64,000 bases of DNA from Hoeflea sp. BRH_c9. GTDB lineage: Bacteria > Pseudomonadota > Alphaproteobacteria > Rhizobiales > Rhizobiaceae. The stretch spans positions 1 through 64,000 of the forward strand of contig LADQ01000020.1 in assembly GCA_000961635.1 (NCBI GenBank), given 5' to 3'. Numbering within the stretch: position 1 is the stretch's first letter; every line of letters begins with the position of its first letter. Below the pieces are notes generated by a model. It made no database searches, was not told the origin of the DNA, and saw nothing but the letters and a program-made list of their open reading frames with translations. The position numbers were made by a program, and so were the translations under genes. Of the stretch, positions 19,085-29,557 are shown piece by piece.

Positions 19085-19735
19085 ATGAAAGCCTCCGGCA
19101 GGTCCAAGTCCGACGGCCGTACGGAAATCCTCGACGCGGCCGCCGTCGCCTTTATGGAATACGGCTTTGCCGGCACGTCGATCGACATGGTCGCGGATGT
19201 CCTTGGCTCGACAAAGGGCAAGATCTACTATCACTTCAAGAGCAAGACGAGTCTGTTCCTGGATGTGCACCGCGAAACCATGACGACTTATATCGAGGCG
19301 GTGGAAGCGGTGGCCAAGGGGCCCGGGACGCCACTTGACAAGCTGCGCGGTGTTCTCATGACGCTGGCCATGCAGGTGATGGAACGGCTTCCTTACGCAA
19401 AGGTCGCCGTGGAAGGCGTGGATATGCATATGTCGCGGAGCACGACCCCGGAGCAGCGTGTCGTCCTTCGAGAAATCATCGATCTGCGCGACCGGGGCGA
19501 AACGATCCTGGTCAAGATCATCGAAGACGGCATCGAGCAAGGCCTTTTACGGCCCTGCAACCCGCGCCTGATTGTCAAGCCGATGCTTGGCGCCCTCAAC
19601 TGGATGACCGTCTGGTATCGCCCCCGCCCGCAGGACACGCCCGAAACCCGGAAGGCTTTGGCCGATACGTTGGTCGACTATCTGCTGAACGGCATCGTCT
19701 CGCCGGCGCCGGCCGAACCGCGCGTCATCGCCTGA
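19085..19735 (+). CDS. TetR/AcrR-family transcriptional regulator
   Basis: MKASGRSKSDGRTEILDAAAVAFMEYGFAGTSIDMVADVLGSTKGKIYYHFKSKTSLFLDVHRETM; TetR HTH. Confidence 0.93.
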   Translation: MKASGRSKSDGRTEILDAAAVAFMEYGFAGTSIDMVADVLGSTKGKIYYHFKSKTSLFLDVHRETMTTYIEAVEAVAKGPGTPLDKLRGVLMTLAMQVMERLPYAKVAVEGVDMHMSRSTTPEQRVVLREIIDLRDRGETILVKIIEDGIEQGLLRPCNPRLIVKPMLGALNWMTVWYRPRPQDTPETRKALADTLVDYLLNGIVSPAPAEPRVIA

Positions 19736-19741
19736 ACCCCG

Positions 19742-20482
19742 TCAGATCGACGTCAGGCCGGCGACTGAAGCCCCGCCATCGACGAACAGGACCTGGCCGG
19801 TAACGAATCCCACCTGACCGGAGGCAAGGAAGGAGACTGCAGACGCCACATCCTCCGGCCTGCCGATGCGCCCTACAGGCAGCCTTGCGGTGATGCCGGC
19901 CCGGGCTTCGGCATCCAGAAAGGCGGTCATCGCCGTGTCGATAACGCCCGGAGCAACCGCGTTGACCAGGAGACCGTGCGGCGCAAGTTCAAGTGCCAAT
20001 GCCTTGGTCAGGCCGGCAACCGCAGATTTCGAGGCGACGTAATGCGCATAACCGCGAGCGCCCAACATGGCGCGGGAGCCGATGTTGACGATGCGTCCAC
20101 CCCTTGGCATGCGGGTGGCAAATGCCTGACACAAACGGAACAGCGCAATCACATTGATGTTCAGGACGCGGTTGAAGTCCTCTTCTCCCAGGTCCTCGAA
20201 TGTCTTCGGATAGAAGACACCCGCATTGTTGACCAACACCTCTGCGCCGGCGCCGTCTTCCGTCAGCGCCGCAAGATCGCTGGTCCTGGTAAGGTCGCCG
20301 ATGCAGACCCTCGCTTCGCCGCCTGCCCCTTCGATCATCTCCCGTGTTTCGCGCGCGGAGCTCTCGTCAAGGTCGGACACAAGGACCTTGTACCCGTCGC
20401 TGGACAGCCGGATGGCGATAGCGCGGCCTATGCCTCCGCCGGCGCCGGTAACGACAGTCAGCGGTTTGGGATCGCCGGTCAT
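19742..20482 (-). CDS. SDR-family oxidoreductase
   Basis: MTGDPKPLTVVTGAGGGIGRAIAIRL...NNAGVFYP...YAHYVASKSAVAGLTKALALELAPHGLLVNAVAPG. Confidence 0.9.
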   Translation of the reverse strand: MTGDPKPLTVVTGAGGGIGRAIAIRLSSDGYKVLVSDLDESSARETREMIEGAGGEARVCIGDLTRTSDLAALTEDGAGAEVLVNNAGVFYPKTFEDLGEEDFNRVLNINVIALFRLCQAFATRMPRGGRIVNIGSRAMLGARGYAHYVASKSAVAGLTKALALELAPHGLLVNAVAPGVIDTAMTAFLDAEARAGITARLPVGRIGRPEDVASAVSFLASGQVGFVTGQVLFVDGGASVAGLTSI

Positions 20483-22401
20483 CCCGCCGCCTTTCCCAAG
20501 CTGTAGTCCGCAGGATCCGGCCTGCGGGTCATTTCCCAATAGTCGACGAGACGCCACGGCTGGTTGATTGTGATGCGTCCAGTGGCGTTTCGGTACCATG
20601 ACCGCACGCTGGGGTGACTCCAGACGAAGCTCTTCAGTTCCTCGTCCATCCTGGCGTTGTAACTGCCCTGCACTCCCTCGCGGAGGTCGATCCGGGTTGC
20701 ACCGGCTGCGTGCATCATGTCGACGCAGCCGATGATGTAGTTCATCTGACACTCGGCGAGAAAGGTCACGCTGCCCCCATGCCCAAGGCCGGTATTGGGA
20801 CCGTACATCACGAAGAGGTTCGGGAATCCCTCGACCGTGGTTCCAAGGTAGGCGCGGGGATCGTCTTCGCCCCAGGTCTCGCGAATGGTCTGGCCGGTGG
20901 CGCCGACGATTTCCATGGGCCAAAGCATCTTGGAGGCCTGAAAACCGGTTGCCAGCACCAGCATATCCAGCTCGACCACGCTCCCGTCGGCAAGGCGGAT
21001 GCCGTTGGGCAGGACTTCCGCCACCGGCTCGGTCACCAGTTCGACATGATCACGCAAAAGCATGTCGAACCAGCCAGCATCCGCAAGCACCCGCTTGCCG
21101 AACGGGGGATAGTCGGGCACCACCTTTGCAAGAAGGTCCGGATGTCCTTCAAGACGACGCTCGAAATAGCGCAACATGGCCGCCCGCAGCCGGGCATTCA
21201 ACGCGTTGATCGACTCGCTGCCGCCGTGCCATTCCGGATCTATGCGAAGCGCTTCGTAGAGGCCATCGCCGAATCCCCAGAACAGTTGAAAGCGATACCA
21301 TCCGGCATAGAAGGGAACCGAGTTCAGCGCCCAGTTCTTGCCCTCGCTAACCTTGCGCAGGGCATTGGGGCTGCGCACCACCCAGCCACCCGAGCGTTGG
21401 AAAACGTGGAGCGAAGCCACATCGTCAACCATTCCGGGACCGACCTGAACCGCACTGGCGCCCGTTCCGATGAGACCCACCCGCTTGCCGCGGGGGTCGG
21501 TTGTCTCGTTCCAGTCCGCCGTATGCACCACCTGCCCGGCAAAGTTTTCCATCCCGGGAATGCGTGGGATTGCCGGACGGTTCAGCTGGCCAACGGCGGT
21601 AACGAGGATCCGCGCTTCATGGACGGTTTCGCCCTCTGGCCCGTTGACCGTTACGACCCACAGGTCGCGGGTCGCGTCGAACCGCGCCGAGACCACCTCG
21701 GATCCGAACCGGATCATGGGACGGATGCCGAACCAGTCGGCCACCTTGGCGATGTATTTCCGGATTTCGTCCCGGCGAGAGAAATACTGCGGCCAGTCAT
21801 TGTTCGGCGCAAAGGAGAACTGATAGAAATGGTTGGGCGTATCCACCGCGCAGCCAGGATAACGGTTTTCGAACCAGGTGCCGCCAACATCGGCATTCTT
21901 CTCGAAAATCGTGCAGGACACGCCCGCTTCCCTCAGCCGGACGGCGGCGCAGACCCCAGAGACGCCAGACCCTATGACGATGGCGCTCATTCCCGCTTTG
22001 GCGGGTGGACTTCCGGGCTTCGCCCAGGTCTCCGAGTTCGAAAAGCCCACCTGCTCGGTCAGCAAGGGAACATATTCGGCGCTTACCCCGCCGCCAACCG
22101 CCACGCCCAGCATTTTCTGGAGCAACTCCGGATCCAGGTCCGCCAGGGCCGCAGGGGGGCGGTCGCTACGGGCAAGCTCGGCCGCCAAACGATTGCGAAT
22201 GCTGGAGACCAGTTCGGCGGGTATCTGCTGGGAATAATCCCAGGGTCCCGAAATATGCGGGGCAATTTCATCCAGAAGCGAAAGATCTCCGGTGATTTGC
22301 ACCAGTGCCATGGCCAGCGGAACGATGTCTGCCTCATCGAGATGACTGCGAATGGTTAAGGGGTCTTGGGACATCTGAGCAACTTTCGAAGGGTATGTCA
22401 T
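20479..22401 (-). CDS. Type I Baeyer-Villiger / flavin monooxygenase with N-terminal extension (4-hydroxyacetophenone monooxygenase-like)
   Basis: GSGVSGVCAAVRLREAGVSCTIFEKNADVGGTWFENRYPGCAVDTPNHFYQFSF; BVMO fingerprint FAGQVVHTADW (FxGxxxHxxxW); ~140-aa N-terminal extension. Confidence 0.88.
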   Translation of the reverse strand: MTYPSKVAQMSQDPLTIRSHLDEADIVPLAMALVQITGDLSLLDEIAPHISGPWDYSQQIPAELVSSIRNRLAAELARSDRPPAALADLDPELLQKMLGVAVGGGVSAEYVPLLTEQVGFSNSETWAKPGSPPAKAGMSAIVIGSGVSGVCAAVRLREAGVSCTIFEKNADVGGTWFENRYPGCAVDTPNHFYQFSFAPNNDWPQYFSRRDEIRKYIAKVADWFGIRPMIRFGSEVVSARFDATRDLWVVTVNGPEGETVHEARILVTAVGQLNRPAIPRIPGMENFAGQVVHTADWNETTDPRGKRVGLIGTGASAVQVGPGMVDDVASLHVFQRSGGWVVRSPNALRKVSEGKNWALNSVPFYAGWYRFQLFWGFGDGLYEALRIDPEWHGGSESINALNARLRAAMLRYFERRLEGHPDLLAKVVPDYPPFGKRVLADAGWFDMLLRDHVELVTEPVAEVLPNGIRLADGSVVELDMLVLATGFQASKMLWPMEIVGATGQTIRETWGEDDPRAYLGTTVEGFPNLFVMYGPNTGLGHGGSVTFLAECQMNYIIGCVDMMHAAGATRIDLREGVQGSYNARMDEELKSFVWSHPSVRSWYRNATGRITINQPWRLVDYWEMTRRPDPADYSLGKAAG

Positions 22402-23195
22402 GTGCCGCTGAACCGAGGCGCGCGGCGGGCGGCAAAGGCTACCACGGCTTCGGCATGGTCGTGGGTCGTATGCGCGATGGCCTGCAAGGCGGCCGAATAG
22501 TCCAGAACACTCTCCAAACGGCTGTGCTGTGCCTCACGCAATAGACGCTTGGTCATCCGCACGGCGATGGGCGGATTGGCTGCAATCCTGTCGGCTATGT
22601 CTCTCGCGGTTGCCAGCAGCTTGGCATCGGGGACCACCCTGGACACCAGGCCGAAGGCCAGCGCCTCGGATGCGTTGAGTTGATCGCCCGTCAGCGCCAT
22701 CTCGGCGGCGCGGGCGTATCCGACGACACGCTGCAACAGGAATGCGCCCCCGTCGCCCGGCACGATGCCGACCTTTACAAAGCTCTCGGCAAAACGGGCA
22801 CTTTCTCCGGCGATTCGGATATCGCACATGCAGGCCAGATCACATCCCGCACCGATGGCCGGACCGTTGACTGCGGCAATCAGGGGAATCTCGACAGCTT
22901 CGAAGGCCAGCGGTATTCGCTGAATTCCGCGCTTGTAGGACTGGCGGGTCTGGGGAGGCGGCATGTGCGACATGCCGTCTTCGATCATTTTCTTGAGGTT
23001 GCCGCCCGACGAAAAGCTGGAACCCGTCCCCGTGACGATGGCCACCCGCAGCCCGGGATCGGAATCGACCTCCTGAACGGCGGCGACCAGGGCATCGATG
23101 ACATCGTCATCCGAGATGGCGTTTCGGGTTTCAGGGCGATTTATGGTGATCGTCGCGACAAAGCCGTCACGTTCGAGCAAAACAGGTTGGGTCAT
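22398..23195 (-). CDS. Enoyl-CoA hydratase/isomerase
   Basis: MTQPVLLERDGFVATITINRPETRNAISDDDVIDALVAAVQEVD...GAGCDLACMCDIRIA. Confidence 0.92.
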   Translation of the reverse strand: MTQPVLLERDGFVATITINRPETRNAISDDDVIDALVAAVQEVDSDPGLRVAIVTGTGSSFSSGGNLKKMIEDGMSHMPPPQTRQSYKRGIQRIPLAFEAVEIPLIAAVNGPAIGAGCDLACMCDIRIAGESARFAESFVKVGIVPGDGGAFLLQRVVGYARAAEMALTGDQLNASEALAFGLVSRVVPDAKLLATARDIADRIAANPPIAVRMTKRLLREAQHSRLESVLDYSAALQAIAHTTHDHAEAVVAFAARRAPRFSGT

Positions 23196-23229
23196 GATGT
23201 CCTCCGATGGTGGCGCCACGCCATGCTTG

Positions 23230-24390
23230 TCAACGCAGCCCGAGACCACGGGCAATGATGCCTCGCAGGATTTCACGGGTGCCTCCGCGCAACGAGAAAG
23301 AGGGGGCTGCCAATATTGTGGTGGCAAGGCAACCAGCCAGCGCCGGATCGCCTTGTCGCGCCTCGACGCCGAGGATCAAACGCACGACATCTGGTATCTC
23401 CTGCTCCAGGACCGCCCCCAGATCCTTGACCAAGGCAGCCTGAATAGCCGGATCCGCGCCATGATCGATCAGATGCGAGACACCCATCGACATGGTGCGC
23501 AGCGTGACCAGATGGGCTGCAATTCGTCCGAGCGCCGCTGTGCCTGCGCTGTCAGGCGCCCCGCGCAGGCCGCGCGCCAGTTCAACAACGGCCTGGAAGG
23601 AAGAGAGGAACCTCTCAGGCCCGCTCCGCTCCAGCGTCAGTTCGCTCGTAACCTGCGCCCAACCATCGCCCTCTTTGCCCAAGAGGGCGTCGTCACTCAC
23701 GAACACGTCGGTGAAGGTGACTTCATTGAAATGATGTTCTCCCGCCAGCGACATGACCGGACGGACGCTCAGGCCTGAAGTGCTCATCTCAATGAGGAAC
23801 TGGCTCATGCCGCCGTGCCGATTGTCGGCATTGGCGCTGTCCGTCCGGCAGAAAAGGATCATGTAGTGGGAACGGTGGGCGTTCGATGTCCAGAGTTTGG
23901 TGCCATTGATGACATAGCCTCCCTCCACCTTTCGCGCCCGGCAGCGCACCGCTGCGAGGTCCGAACCCGCGTCGGGTTCGCTCATCCCGATGCAGAAATA
24001 GCACTCGCCCGCCGCAATCCGGGGCAGGATGTTGCGGCGTTGATCCTCGGTCCCGTAGCGCAGCAGCAACGCACCGCTCTGCCTGTCGGCTATCCAATGG
24101 GCCATGACCGGAGCGCCGGCAGCCAGCAGCTCCTCGAGCACCACATAGCGTTCCGCCATACTGTATTCGCCGCCACCATACTTCGCCGGCAACGCCATCC
24201 CGATCCAGCCCCGCGCGCCCAGCTTGCGGCTGAAGTCCGGATCAAAACCGTTCCACGATTCGGCTCGCTCCGCCGGACTGCGGTCGCTCATCTCGTCGCG
24301 CAGAAAAGCACGAACCTCCGCACGAAGCGTTTCGTCGGCTCGCGGTTCGGAAGGTCGGCTCTGGGTCTGGGTCTGGATCGTCATGCTCAA
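23230..24390 (-). CDS. Acyl-CoA dehydrogenase
   Basis: ...PAKYGGGEYSMAERYVVLEELLAAGAPV...CYFCIGMSEPDAGSDLAAVRCRARKVEGGYVINGTKLWTSNAH... Confidence 0.93.
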   Translation of the reverse strand: MSMTIQTQTQSRPSEPRADETLRAEVRAFLRDEMSDRSPAERAESWNGFDPDFSRKLGARGWIGMALPAKYGGGEYSMAERYVVLEELLAAGAPVMAHWIADRQSGALLLRYGTEDQRRNILPRIAAGECYFCIGMSEPDAGSDLAAVRCRARKVEGGYVINGTKLWTSNAHRSHYMILFCRTDSANADNRHGGMSQFLIEMSTSGLSVRPVMSLAGEHHFNEVTFTDVFVSDDALLGKEGDGWAQVTSELTLERSGPERFLSSFQAVVELARGLRGAPDSAGTAALGRIAAHLVTLRTMSMGVSHLIDHGADPAIQAALVKDLGAVLEQEIPDVVRLILGVEARQGDPALAGCLATTILAAPSFSLRGGTREILRGIIARGLGLR

Positions 24391-24397
24391 ATCCTAA

Positions 24398-24416
24398 ATG
24401 ATACTCAGTAGTATTT
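24398..24416. promoter_or_regulatory. Candidate TetR operator (copy 1)
   Basis: ATGATACTCAGTAGTATTT just upstream of the acyl-CoA dehydrogenase start; 17/19 identical to the site at 40433. Confidence 0.6.
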
Positions 24417-24452
24417 ATTGTGCGCGGAGATCCGTCAAGGGCCCCCATGGGG

Positions 24453-25427
24453 CTACACAAGCTTGAAAATCAGGCTTGAAGGTTCCTCTGCATTCAACCA
24501 AGCGGTCACGGCATCCCGCGTCTGGAGATGGAAATCGGTCATGGTTTCGCGAGTCACGTAGCCCATGTGCGGAGATAGGATCAGGTTCGCCCCCAGTTGA
24601 CGCAAAGGATGGTGGGGCGGCAGCGGTTCCTGGTCGAAGACATCGAGGGCCGCGCCGCCGATGTCCCCATTCTGTAGCGCCCTTATGAGAGCGGACTGAT
24701 CGACCAGCGCCCCCCGCGCGGTGTTGACGAGCAGGGCGTCCCGCTTCATCAGCTTCAGTTGGCTTTCCCCTATCAGACCGCGGGTTTCCGCCGTCAGACG
24801 GACATGCAGCGAGAGGACATCGGCAACCTCGAGCAGAGTGGTCTCACCGACCAATGAGACATGCGCAGGCAGGTCGCTCGCCGTTTTGCTTTTGCTCGCG
24901 GCATAGACCTTCATCCCAAAGGCATGGGCATAGTCCGCGACCATGGCCGCGATCGCGCCAAAGCCCATGAGCCCCAGCGCCGCCCCCTCGAGCATTCGTC
25001 CCGGAGACCCTGCCCAGGCCCCGGCGCGCATGCCGGCATCCTGCCCCGGGATGTTGCGCGCCAGCGCCTGGATCAACCCCCAGGTCAACTCCGCCGTGGC
25101 CCGCTGTCCCCGGCCATTTGATGTGCCGAGAACCACGATTCCCCGTTGTTTGGCGGCATCCAGGTCGATCGCGGCGTTCCAGACGCCGCTGGTGACGACG
25201 CATTTCAATCGGGGAAGCCGCTCGATCAGTTCCCTTGGCAGGCCTTGGCGCTCCCGCATCAGGCAGAGCACGTCGAACTCCGCCAGGGCAGATGCGGCAC
25301 GATCGAGTGAGCCGAGATTCTCTCGAAACACCTCTATCTCCGCCCGACCGTCCAGAACGGTCCAGTCGGCAAGCGTCAGCGCGAGGCCCTGATAGTCGTC
25401 AAGTATGGCGATACGCGGCAGGCTCAT
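24453..25427 (-). CDS. D-2-hydroxyacid dehydrogenase family protein
   Basis: MSLPRIAILDDYQGLALTLADWTVL...GLMGFGAIAAMVADYAHAFGMKVYAASKS...LVNTARGALVDQSALIRAL. Confidence 0.9.
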   Translation of the reverse strand: MSLPRIAILDDYQGLALTLADWTVLDGRAEIEVFRENLGSLDRAASALAEFDVLCLMRERQGLPRELIERLPRLKCVVTSGVWNAAIDLDAAKQRGIVVLGTSNGRGQRATAELTWGLIQALARNIPGQDAGMRAGAWAGSPGRMLEGAALGLMGFGAIAAMVADYAHAFGMKVYAASKSKTASDLPAHVSLVGETTLLEVADVLSLHVRLTAETRGLIGESQLKLMKRDALLVNTARGALVDQSALIRALQNGDIGGAALDVFDQEPLPPHHPLRQLGANLILSPHMGYVTRETMTDFHLQTRDAVTAWLNAEEPSSLIFKLV

Positions 25428-26371
25428 TTCTGCTCTCGGAATTTCGAAAGCCTGTGCGACATATCGGACAGCAGCCCCATGATCCCTGTGCGCAGCACCA
25501 TGACCAGCGTCATGAAGATCAGGCCCTGCACGACCAGGACCCATTCGCCCAGACCCGCAAGCTGGTTCTGCATCCCGACGATGAAAGCTGCTCCCAACAG
25601 CGGACCGAAGATCGAACCGATGCCGCCGACCAGGGTCATCAGGATCACTTCGCCCGACATGCCCCAATGAACATCCGTCAGGCTCGCCAGCTGGAAGATC
25701 ACCGCCTTGGTTGCCCCGGCGACGCCCGACAGGCCGGCTGAGAGAACAAATGCGATCAGCTTGAACCTGTCTACATCGTAGCCGAGGCTGATGGCCCGAG
25801 GTTCATTGTCACGAATCGCCTTCAGGACCTGACCGAAAGGGGAGTGGATCACCCTGTAGATCAGGCCAAAGCCCACCAGGAAGATCGCCAGGACGACGTA
25901 ATAAAGCACCCGGTCGTTGGAGATGTCGATCATGCCAAGGATCGCGCGACGCGGGACAGGCTGCAGACCGTTCTCCCCACCGGTGAAGGGCGCGCTCAGG
26001 AAGACGAAGAACAGCATCTGCGCGAAGGCCAGGGTAATCATAGTCATATAGATGCCTTTGCGCCGGATACAGAGCAGGCCGACCAGGAGACCCAGCACCG
26101 CCGCGATGGCGCCCCCTGCCAATATGCCAAGCTCGGTCGGCCAGCCCAGAACCTTGATGGTGTGGGCCGAGACATAGGCGGCAGACCCGAAAAACATGGC
26201 ATGTCCAAAGGACAGAATGCCGGCAAAGCCCAGGAGCAGATTGAAGGCGCTGGCAAAGAGCGCAAAGCACAGCACTTTCATCAACAACACCGGATAGACG
26301 AAGGCCGGCGCCGCCAGGGCGATTGCGATAAGAACGAGTCCGATCAGGATTGAACGTGGATTTTTAAACAT
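25424..26371 (-). CDS. Branched-chain amino acid-type ABC transporter permease (LivM)
   Basis: MFKNPRSILIGLVLIAIALAAPAFVYPVLLMKVLCFALFASAFNLLLGFAGILSFGHAMFFG. Confidence 0.9.
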   Translation of the reverse strand: MFKNPRSILIGLVLIAIALAAPAFVYPVLLMKVLCFALFASAFNLLLGFAGILSFGHAMFFGSAAYVSAHTIKVLGWPTELGILAGGAIAAVLGLLVGLLCIRRKGIYMTMITLAFAQMLFFVFLSAPFTGGENGLQPVPRRAILGMIDISNDRVLYYVVLAIFLVGFGLIYRVIHSPFGQVLKAIRDNEPRAISLGYDVDRFKLIAFVLSAGLSGVAGATKAVIFQLASLTDVHWGMSGEVILMTLVGGIGSIFGPLLGAAFIVGMQNQLAGLGEWVLVVQGLIFMTLVMVLRTGIMGLLSDMSHRLSKFREQK

Positions 26372-26374
26372 GAC

Positions 26375-27256
26375 CTATTGCTCCTGCCCGAATAGCCCGG
26401 CCGGCCGCAGCAGCAGAACGATGGCCATGATGACGAAAACGACAGTGTTGGACATCTCCGGAATGAAGACCTTCGCCAGTCCTTCGATCAAACCCAGCGC
26501 GAAGCCTGTGATGATCGCTCCCATGATCGAATTCAGCCCACCGATCACCACAACTGCAAAAACGGTGATGATGATATGGGATCCCATCAGAGGGCTGACG
26601 TTTTGGATGGGCGCCGCGATCACGCCCGCAAGCGCTGCCAGCGCCACGCCGAACCCGTAGGTGAGCGTAATCAGCAGGGGAACGTTGATGCCGAAGGCGC
26701 GGACGAGAACAGGATCCTCGGTCGCGGCGCGAAGGTAGGCGCCCAACTTGGTGCGCTCGATCACGAACCATGTGCCGAAGCAGATCAGCAAGGCTATCCC
26801 CACGATGAAGATGCGATAATAGGGGAGAAACATGAACCCCAACTGCATCCCGCCGGGAATGGGGTTGGAATAGATCTGCCCGGTTGATCCGAAGTGGTAG
26901 CGGAACAACCCCTCGGCCACCAAGGCAAAGCCAAAAGTGAACAGCAGCCCGAAAAGATGGTCCTTGTCATAGAGGTGGCGCAGGAAGACCCGCTCCAGCA
27001 CAATCCCCCCGGCGCCGACCACCAGCGGCGCCAGGATCAGCGCGTACCAGAAGCCCAGGCCCAGCCAGCTTGCCATCATCCAGGCGACGAAGGCGCCCAG
27101 CATATACTGTGCGCCATGGGCGAAATTGATGACTTTGAGCATGCCGAAGATCACAGCGAGCCCAAGACTCAATATCGCATAAGTCGCTCCATTGATCAGG
27201 CCAAGCACAAGCTGGCCCAAAAGAAGCGGCAACGGAACTCCAAAGATCATGTCCAT
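26375..27256 (-). CDS. Branched-chain amino acid-type ABC transporter permease (LivH)
   Basis: LVLGLINGATYAILSLGLAVIFGMLKVINFAHGAQYMLGAFVAW. Confidence 0.92.
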   Translation of the reverse strand: MDMIFGVPLPLLLGQLVLGLINGATYAILSLGLAVIFGMLKVINFAHGAQYMLGAFVAWMMASWLGLGFWYALILAPLVVGAGGIVLERVFLRHLYDKDHLFGLLFTFGFALVAEGLFRYHFGSTGQIYSNPIPGGMQLGFMFLPYYRIFIVGIALLICFGTWFVIERTKLGAYLRAATEDPVLVRAFGINVPLLITLTYGFGVALAALAGVIAAPIQNVSPLMGSHIIITVFAVVVIGGLNSIMGAIITGFALGLIEGLAKVFIPEMSNTVVFVIMAIVLLLRPAGLFGQEQ

Positions 27257-27273
27257 CTTTTCCCTTTCCCGCT

Positions 27274-28002
27274 TCAGACTGCGAGGTACTCGTGCAACCT
27301 TTCGGTCGCACCGCCGATATCGGCCGCCAGAATGTGTTCGGCGATCAGACCGTCCTCCATCACGTAGTGACGGTCCGCGACGCTTGAGGCGAAGTGGAAG
27401 TTCTGCTCGACGAGAAGGATTGTGTAGCCGCGCTCCTTCAAAAGCCGGATCGCGTCTCCGATTTTCTGAATGATCACCGGCGCCAATCCTTCGGTCGGCT
27501 CGTCCATCAACAGAAAACGGGCGCCGGTCCGCAGAATTCGCCCGATCGCCAGCATCTGTTGCTCGCCTCCCGACAGCCGGGTTCCCTGGCTGCGACGCCG
27601 CTCGGCAAGGTTTGGGAAGAGCGTGTAGATCTCTTCGACCGAGAGCCCCCCGGGGGCAATTATCGGCGGGAGCAACAGGTTCTCCTCGACTGAGAGGGAC
27701 GAGAAAATGCCCCGGTTCTCAGGACACCAGGCGACCCCCATGCGCGCGATCTTGTTCGACGGCGCGGAGATGACCTCGGCGCCCCTTAACAGGATTGAGC
27801 CATACCGCCGCGGTATCGCGCCCATGATGCATTTCAGTGTGGTCGACTTGCCGGCGCCGTTGCGCCCCAGCAACGTCACCAGTTCGCCCTGGCGGATCTC
27901 CAGGGTTACACCATGCAGCGCTTTGCTTTCGCCGTAATAGGCTTCCAGGTCGCGCACATCCAGAATGACGTCGGCATCAGGCTGCATCGGTACGCCCCAC
28001 AT
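27274..28002 (-). CDS. Branched-chain amino acid-type ABC transporter ATPase (LivF)
   Basis: LEAYYGESKALHGVTLEIRQGELVTLLGRNGAGKSTTLKCIMG...LSGGEQQMLAIGRIL. Confidence 0.92.
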   Translation of the reverse strand: MWGVPMQPDADVILDVRDLEAYYGESKALHGVTLEIRQGELVTLLGRNGAGKSTTLKCIMGAIPRRYGSILLRGAEVISAPSNKIARMGVAWCPENRGIFSSLSVEENLLLPPIIAPGGLSVEEIYTLFPNLAERRRSQGTRLSGGEQQMLAIGRILRTGARFLLMDEPTEGLAPVIIQKIGDAIRLLKERGYTILLVEQNFHFASSVADRHYVMEDGLIAEHILAADIGGATERLHEYLAV

Positions 28003-28735
28003 AGGATTCGATCACACGGGGATCCGTGGACACTTCCGCATAGGTTCCCTCGGCGAGCACCTCTCCCCGTGCGAGCACTGTAATGCGATCGCATAGCCTC
28101 GCGACCACGTGCATATTGTGCTCGACCATAAGGATTGTGCGTCCCTGCGACGCCTTTTCCAGAAGATCGGAAATCCGGCCGATATCTTCTGTCCCCAGAC
28201 CCGCCATCGGCTCGTCGAGCAGCATCAGTTCAGGCTCGAAGGCAAGGGTCGTGGCAAGCTCCAATGCCCGCTTGCTCCCATAGGGCAAGGTTCCGGCCTG
28301 CTCCGCGCTGCGGCCGCCCAGCCCCACATCGGCCAGTAGACTCTCCGCGCGATCATTCAGGTCGTTCAGGGAGTTCTCGTTCCGCCAAAACTGGTAGGAC
28401 ACTCCCTTGCCGTGCTGGAGGGCAAGCCGTACATTTTCCAGAAGCGTCAAACGGGGAAAAACCGCTGATATCTGGAAAGACCGCAGGATACCCAGGTCGG
28501 GCAGCTTCGCCGCTTTTACACGGGAGATATCCTGGCCGTTGTAGGCAATCGTCCCCTCGGTGGGTTCGAGAAACCGGGTGATCAGATTGAAGAAGGTCGA
28601 TTTGCCGGCTCCGTTCGGCCCGATCAGGCCATGAAATCCGTTTCGTCGCACCTTCAAGTTCACATCACTGACGGCTGTGAACCCCCCGAAGGCCTTTTTC
28701 AGGCCCCGGGTTTCCAGAATAATATCGCCATTCAT
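27977..28735 (-). CDS. Branched-chain amino acid-type ABC transporter ATPase (LivG)
   Basis: MNGDIILETRGLKKAFGGFTAVSDVNLKVRRNGFHGLIGPNGAGKSTFFNLITRFLEPTEG. Confidence 0.9.
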   Translation of the reverse strand: MNGDIILETRGLKKAFGGFTAVSDVNLKVRRNGFHGLIGPNGAGKSTFFNLITRFLEPTEGTIAYNGQDISRVKAAKLPDLGILRSFQISAVFPRLTLLENVRLALQHGKGVSYQFWRNENSLNDLNDRAESLLADVGLGGRSAEQAGTLPYGSKRALELATTLAFEPELMLLDEPMAGLGTEDIGRISDLLEKASQGRTILMVEHNMHVVARLCDRITVLARGEVLAEGTYAEVSTDPRVIESYVGRTDAA

Positions 28736-29532
28736 GTCTGCACCTCCCCGTTCACGGCTGGGCGACACCCGCCAAACATCTCCCAAGGCGCGGCGATCAA
28801 CCAGCCGCAGTCAACGGGCACATCGATTCCCGTGATGGCGGAGGATCGTTCCGAGGCCAGGAATTCGATTGCCTCGGCCACTTCGGCCGGCTCCACGGAG
28901 CGGCCCATGGCGGCATGGGCGCCGAAGTCCGCGCCGTAATACCGCGTACCCTCCTCGCGGTGTTTCAGGATGCGCTCGACAAGCGTCACTCCGGGGGAGA
29001 CCGAGTTCACGCGCACGCCGGAGCGCCCCCATTCCCCGGCCAGGTTGCGGGTCAATCCGATCACGGCCGCCTTGGACGTTCCGTAGGCAATCAGCGGCGA
29101 AGAGAACAGGCCTGTCACCGACGCGATGTTCACAATGCTGCCCATGCCGCGTGCCGCCATGCGATTGCCGAAGATTCGGTTCGCGTGCCAGGTTCCGTCA
29201 AGGTTGACCTGCATGACCCGCGACCACGCGTCGTCCGTCATCCGATGGGGCGGAAGGCTTTCCTGGAAAGCGCCGGATGAAACGACCAATGCGGTCACCG
29301 GCCCAAGATCCTCCTCGATCCGGGCCGCGGCATCCGCGACGCCCGCGGTGTCGGTCACGTCGAGAGCAAGGCCCACACAGCCCTCAACCTCCCCCGCAAT
29401 GGCCCCGGCGGCATCGGGATCGATATCGGCTGCGACGACGCGCCAGCCTCTGGCCGCCATCAACCTCACGGTTGCGGCGCCAATCCCGTTGCCGCCGCCG
29501 ATCACGACTGCAATTTTCTGTTGTTGCTGCAT
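28732..29532 (-). CDS. SDR-family oxidoreductase
   Basis: MQQQQKIAVVIGGGNGIGAATVRLMAARGWRVVAADID...YGTSKAAVIGLTRNLAGEWGRSGVRVNSVSPG. Confidence 0.9.
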   Translation of the reverse strand: MQQQQKIAVVIGGGNGIGAATVRLMAARGWRVVAADIDPDAAGAIAGEVEGCVGLALDVTDTAGVADAAARIEEDLGPVTALVVSSGAFQESLPPHRMTDDAWSRVMQVNLDGTWHANRIFGNRMAARGMGSIVNIASVTGLFSSPLIAYGTSKAAVIGLTRNLAGEWGRSGVRVNSVSPGVTLVERILKHREEGTRYYGADFGAHAAMGRSVEPAEVAEAIEFLASERSSAITGIDVPVDCGWLIAAPWEMFGGCRPAVNGEVQT

Positions 29533-29557
29533 AGGCTCCTCCACCTCTGTTTGGTTC

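Noticed and set aside
20614-22359. 581-aa plus-strand ORF opposite the BVMO
   Set aside because: Antisense shadow of a convincing BVMO; low-complexity H/G/R-rich translation.
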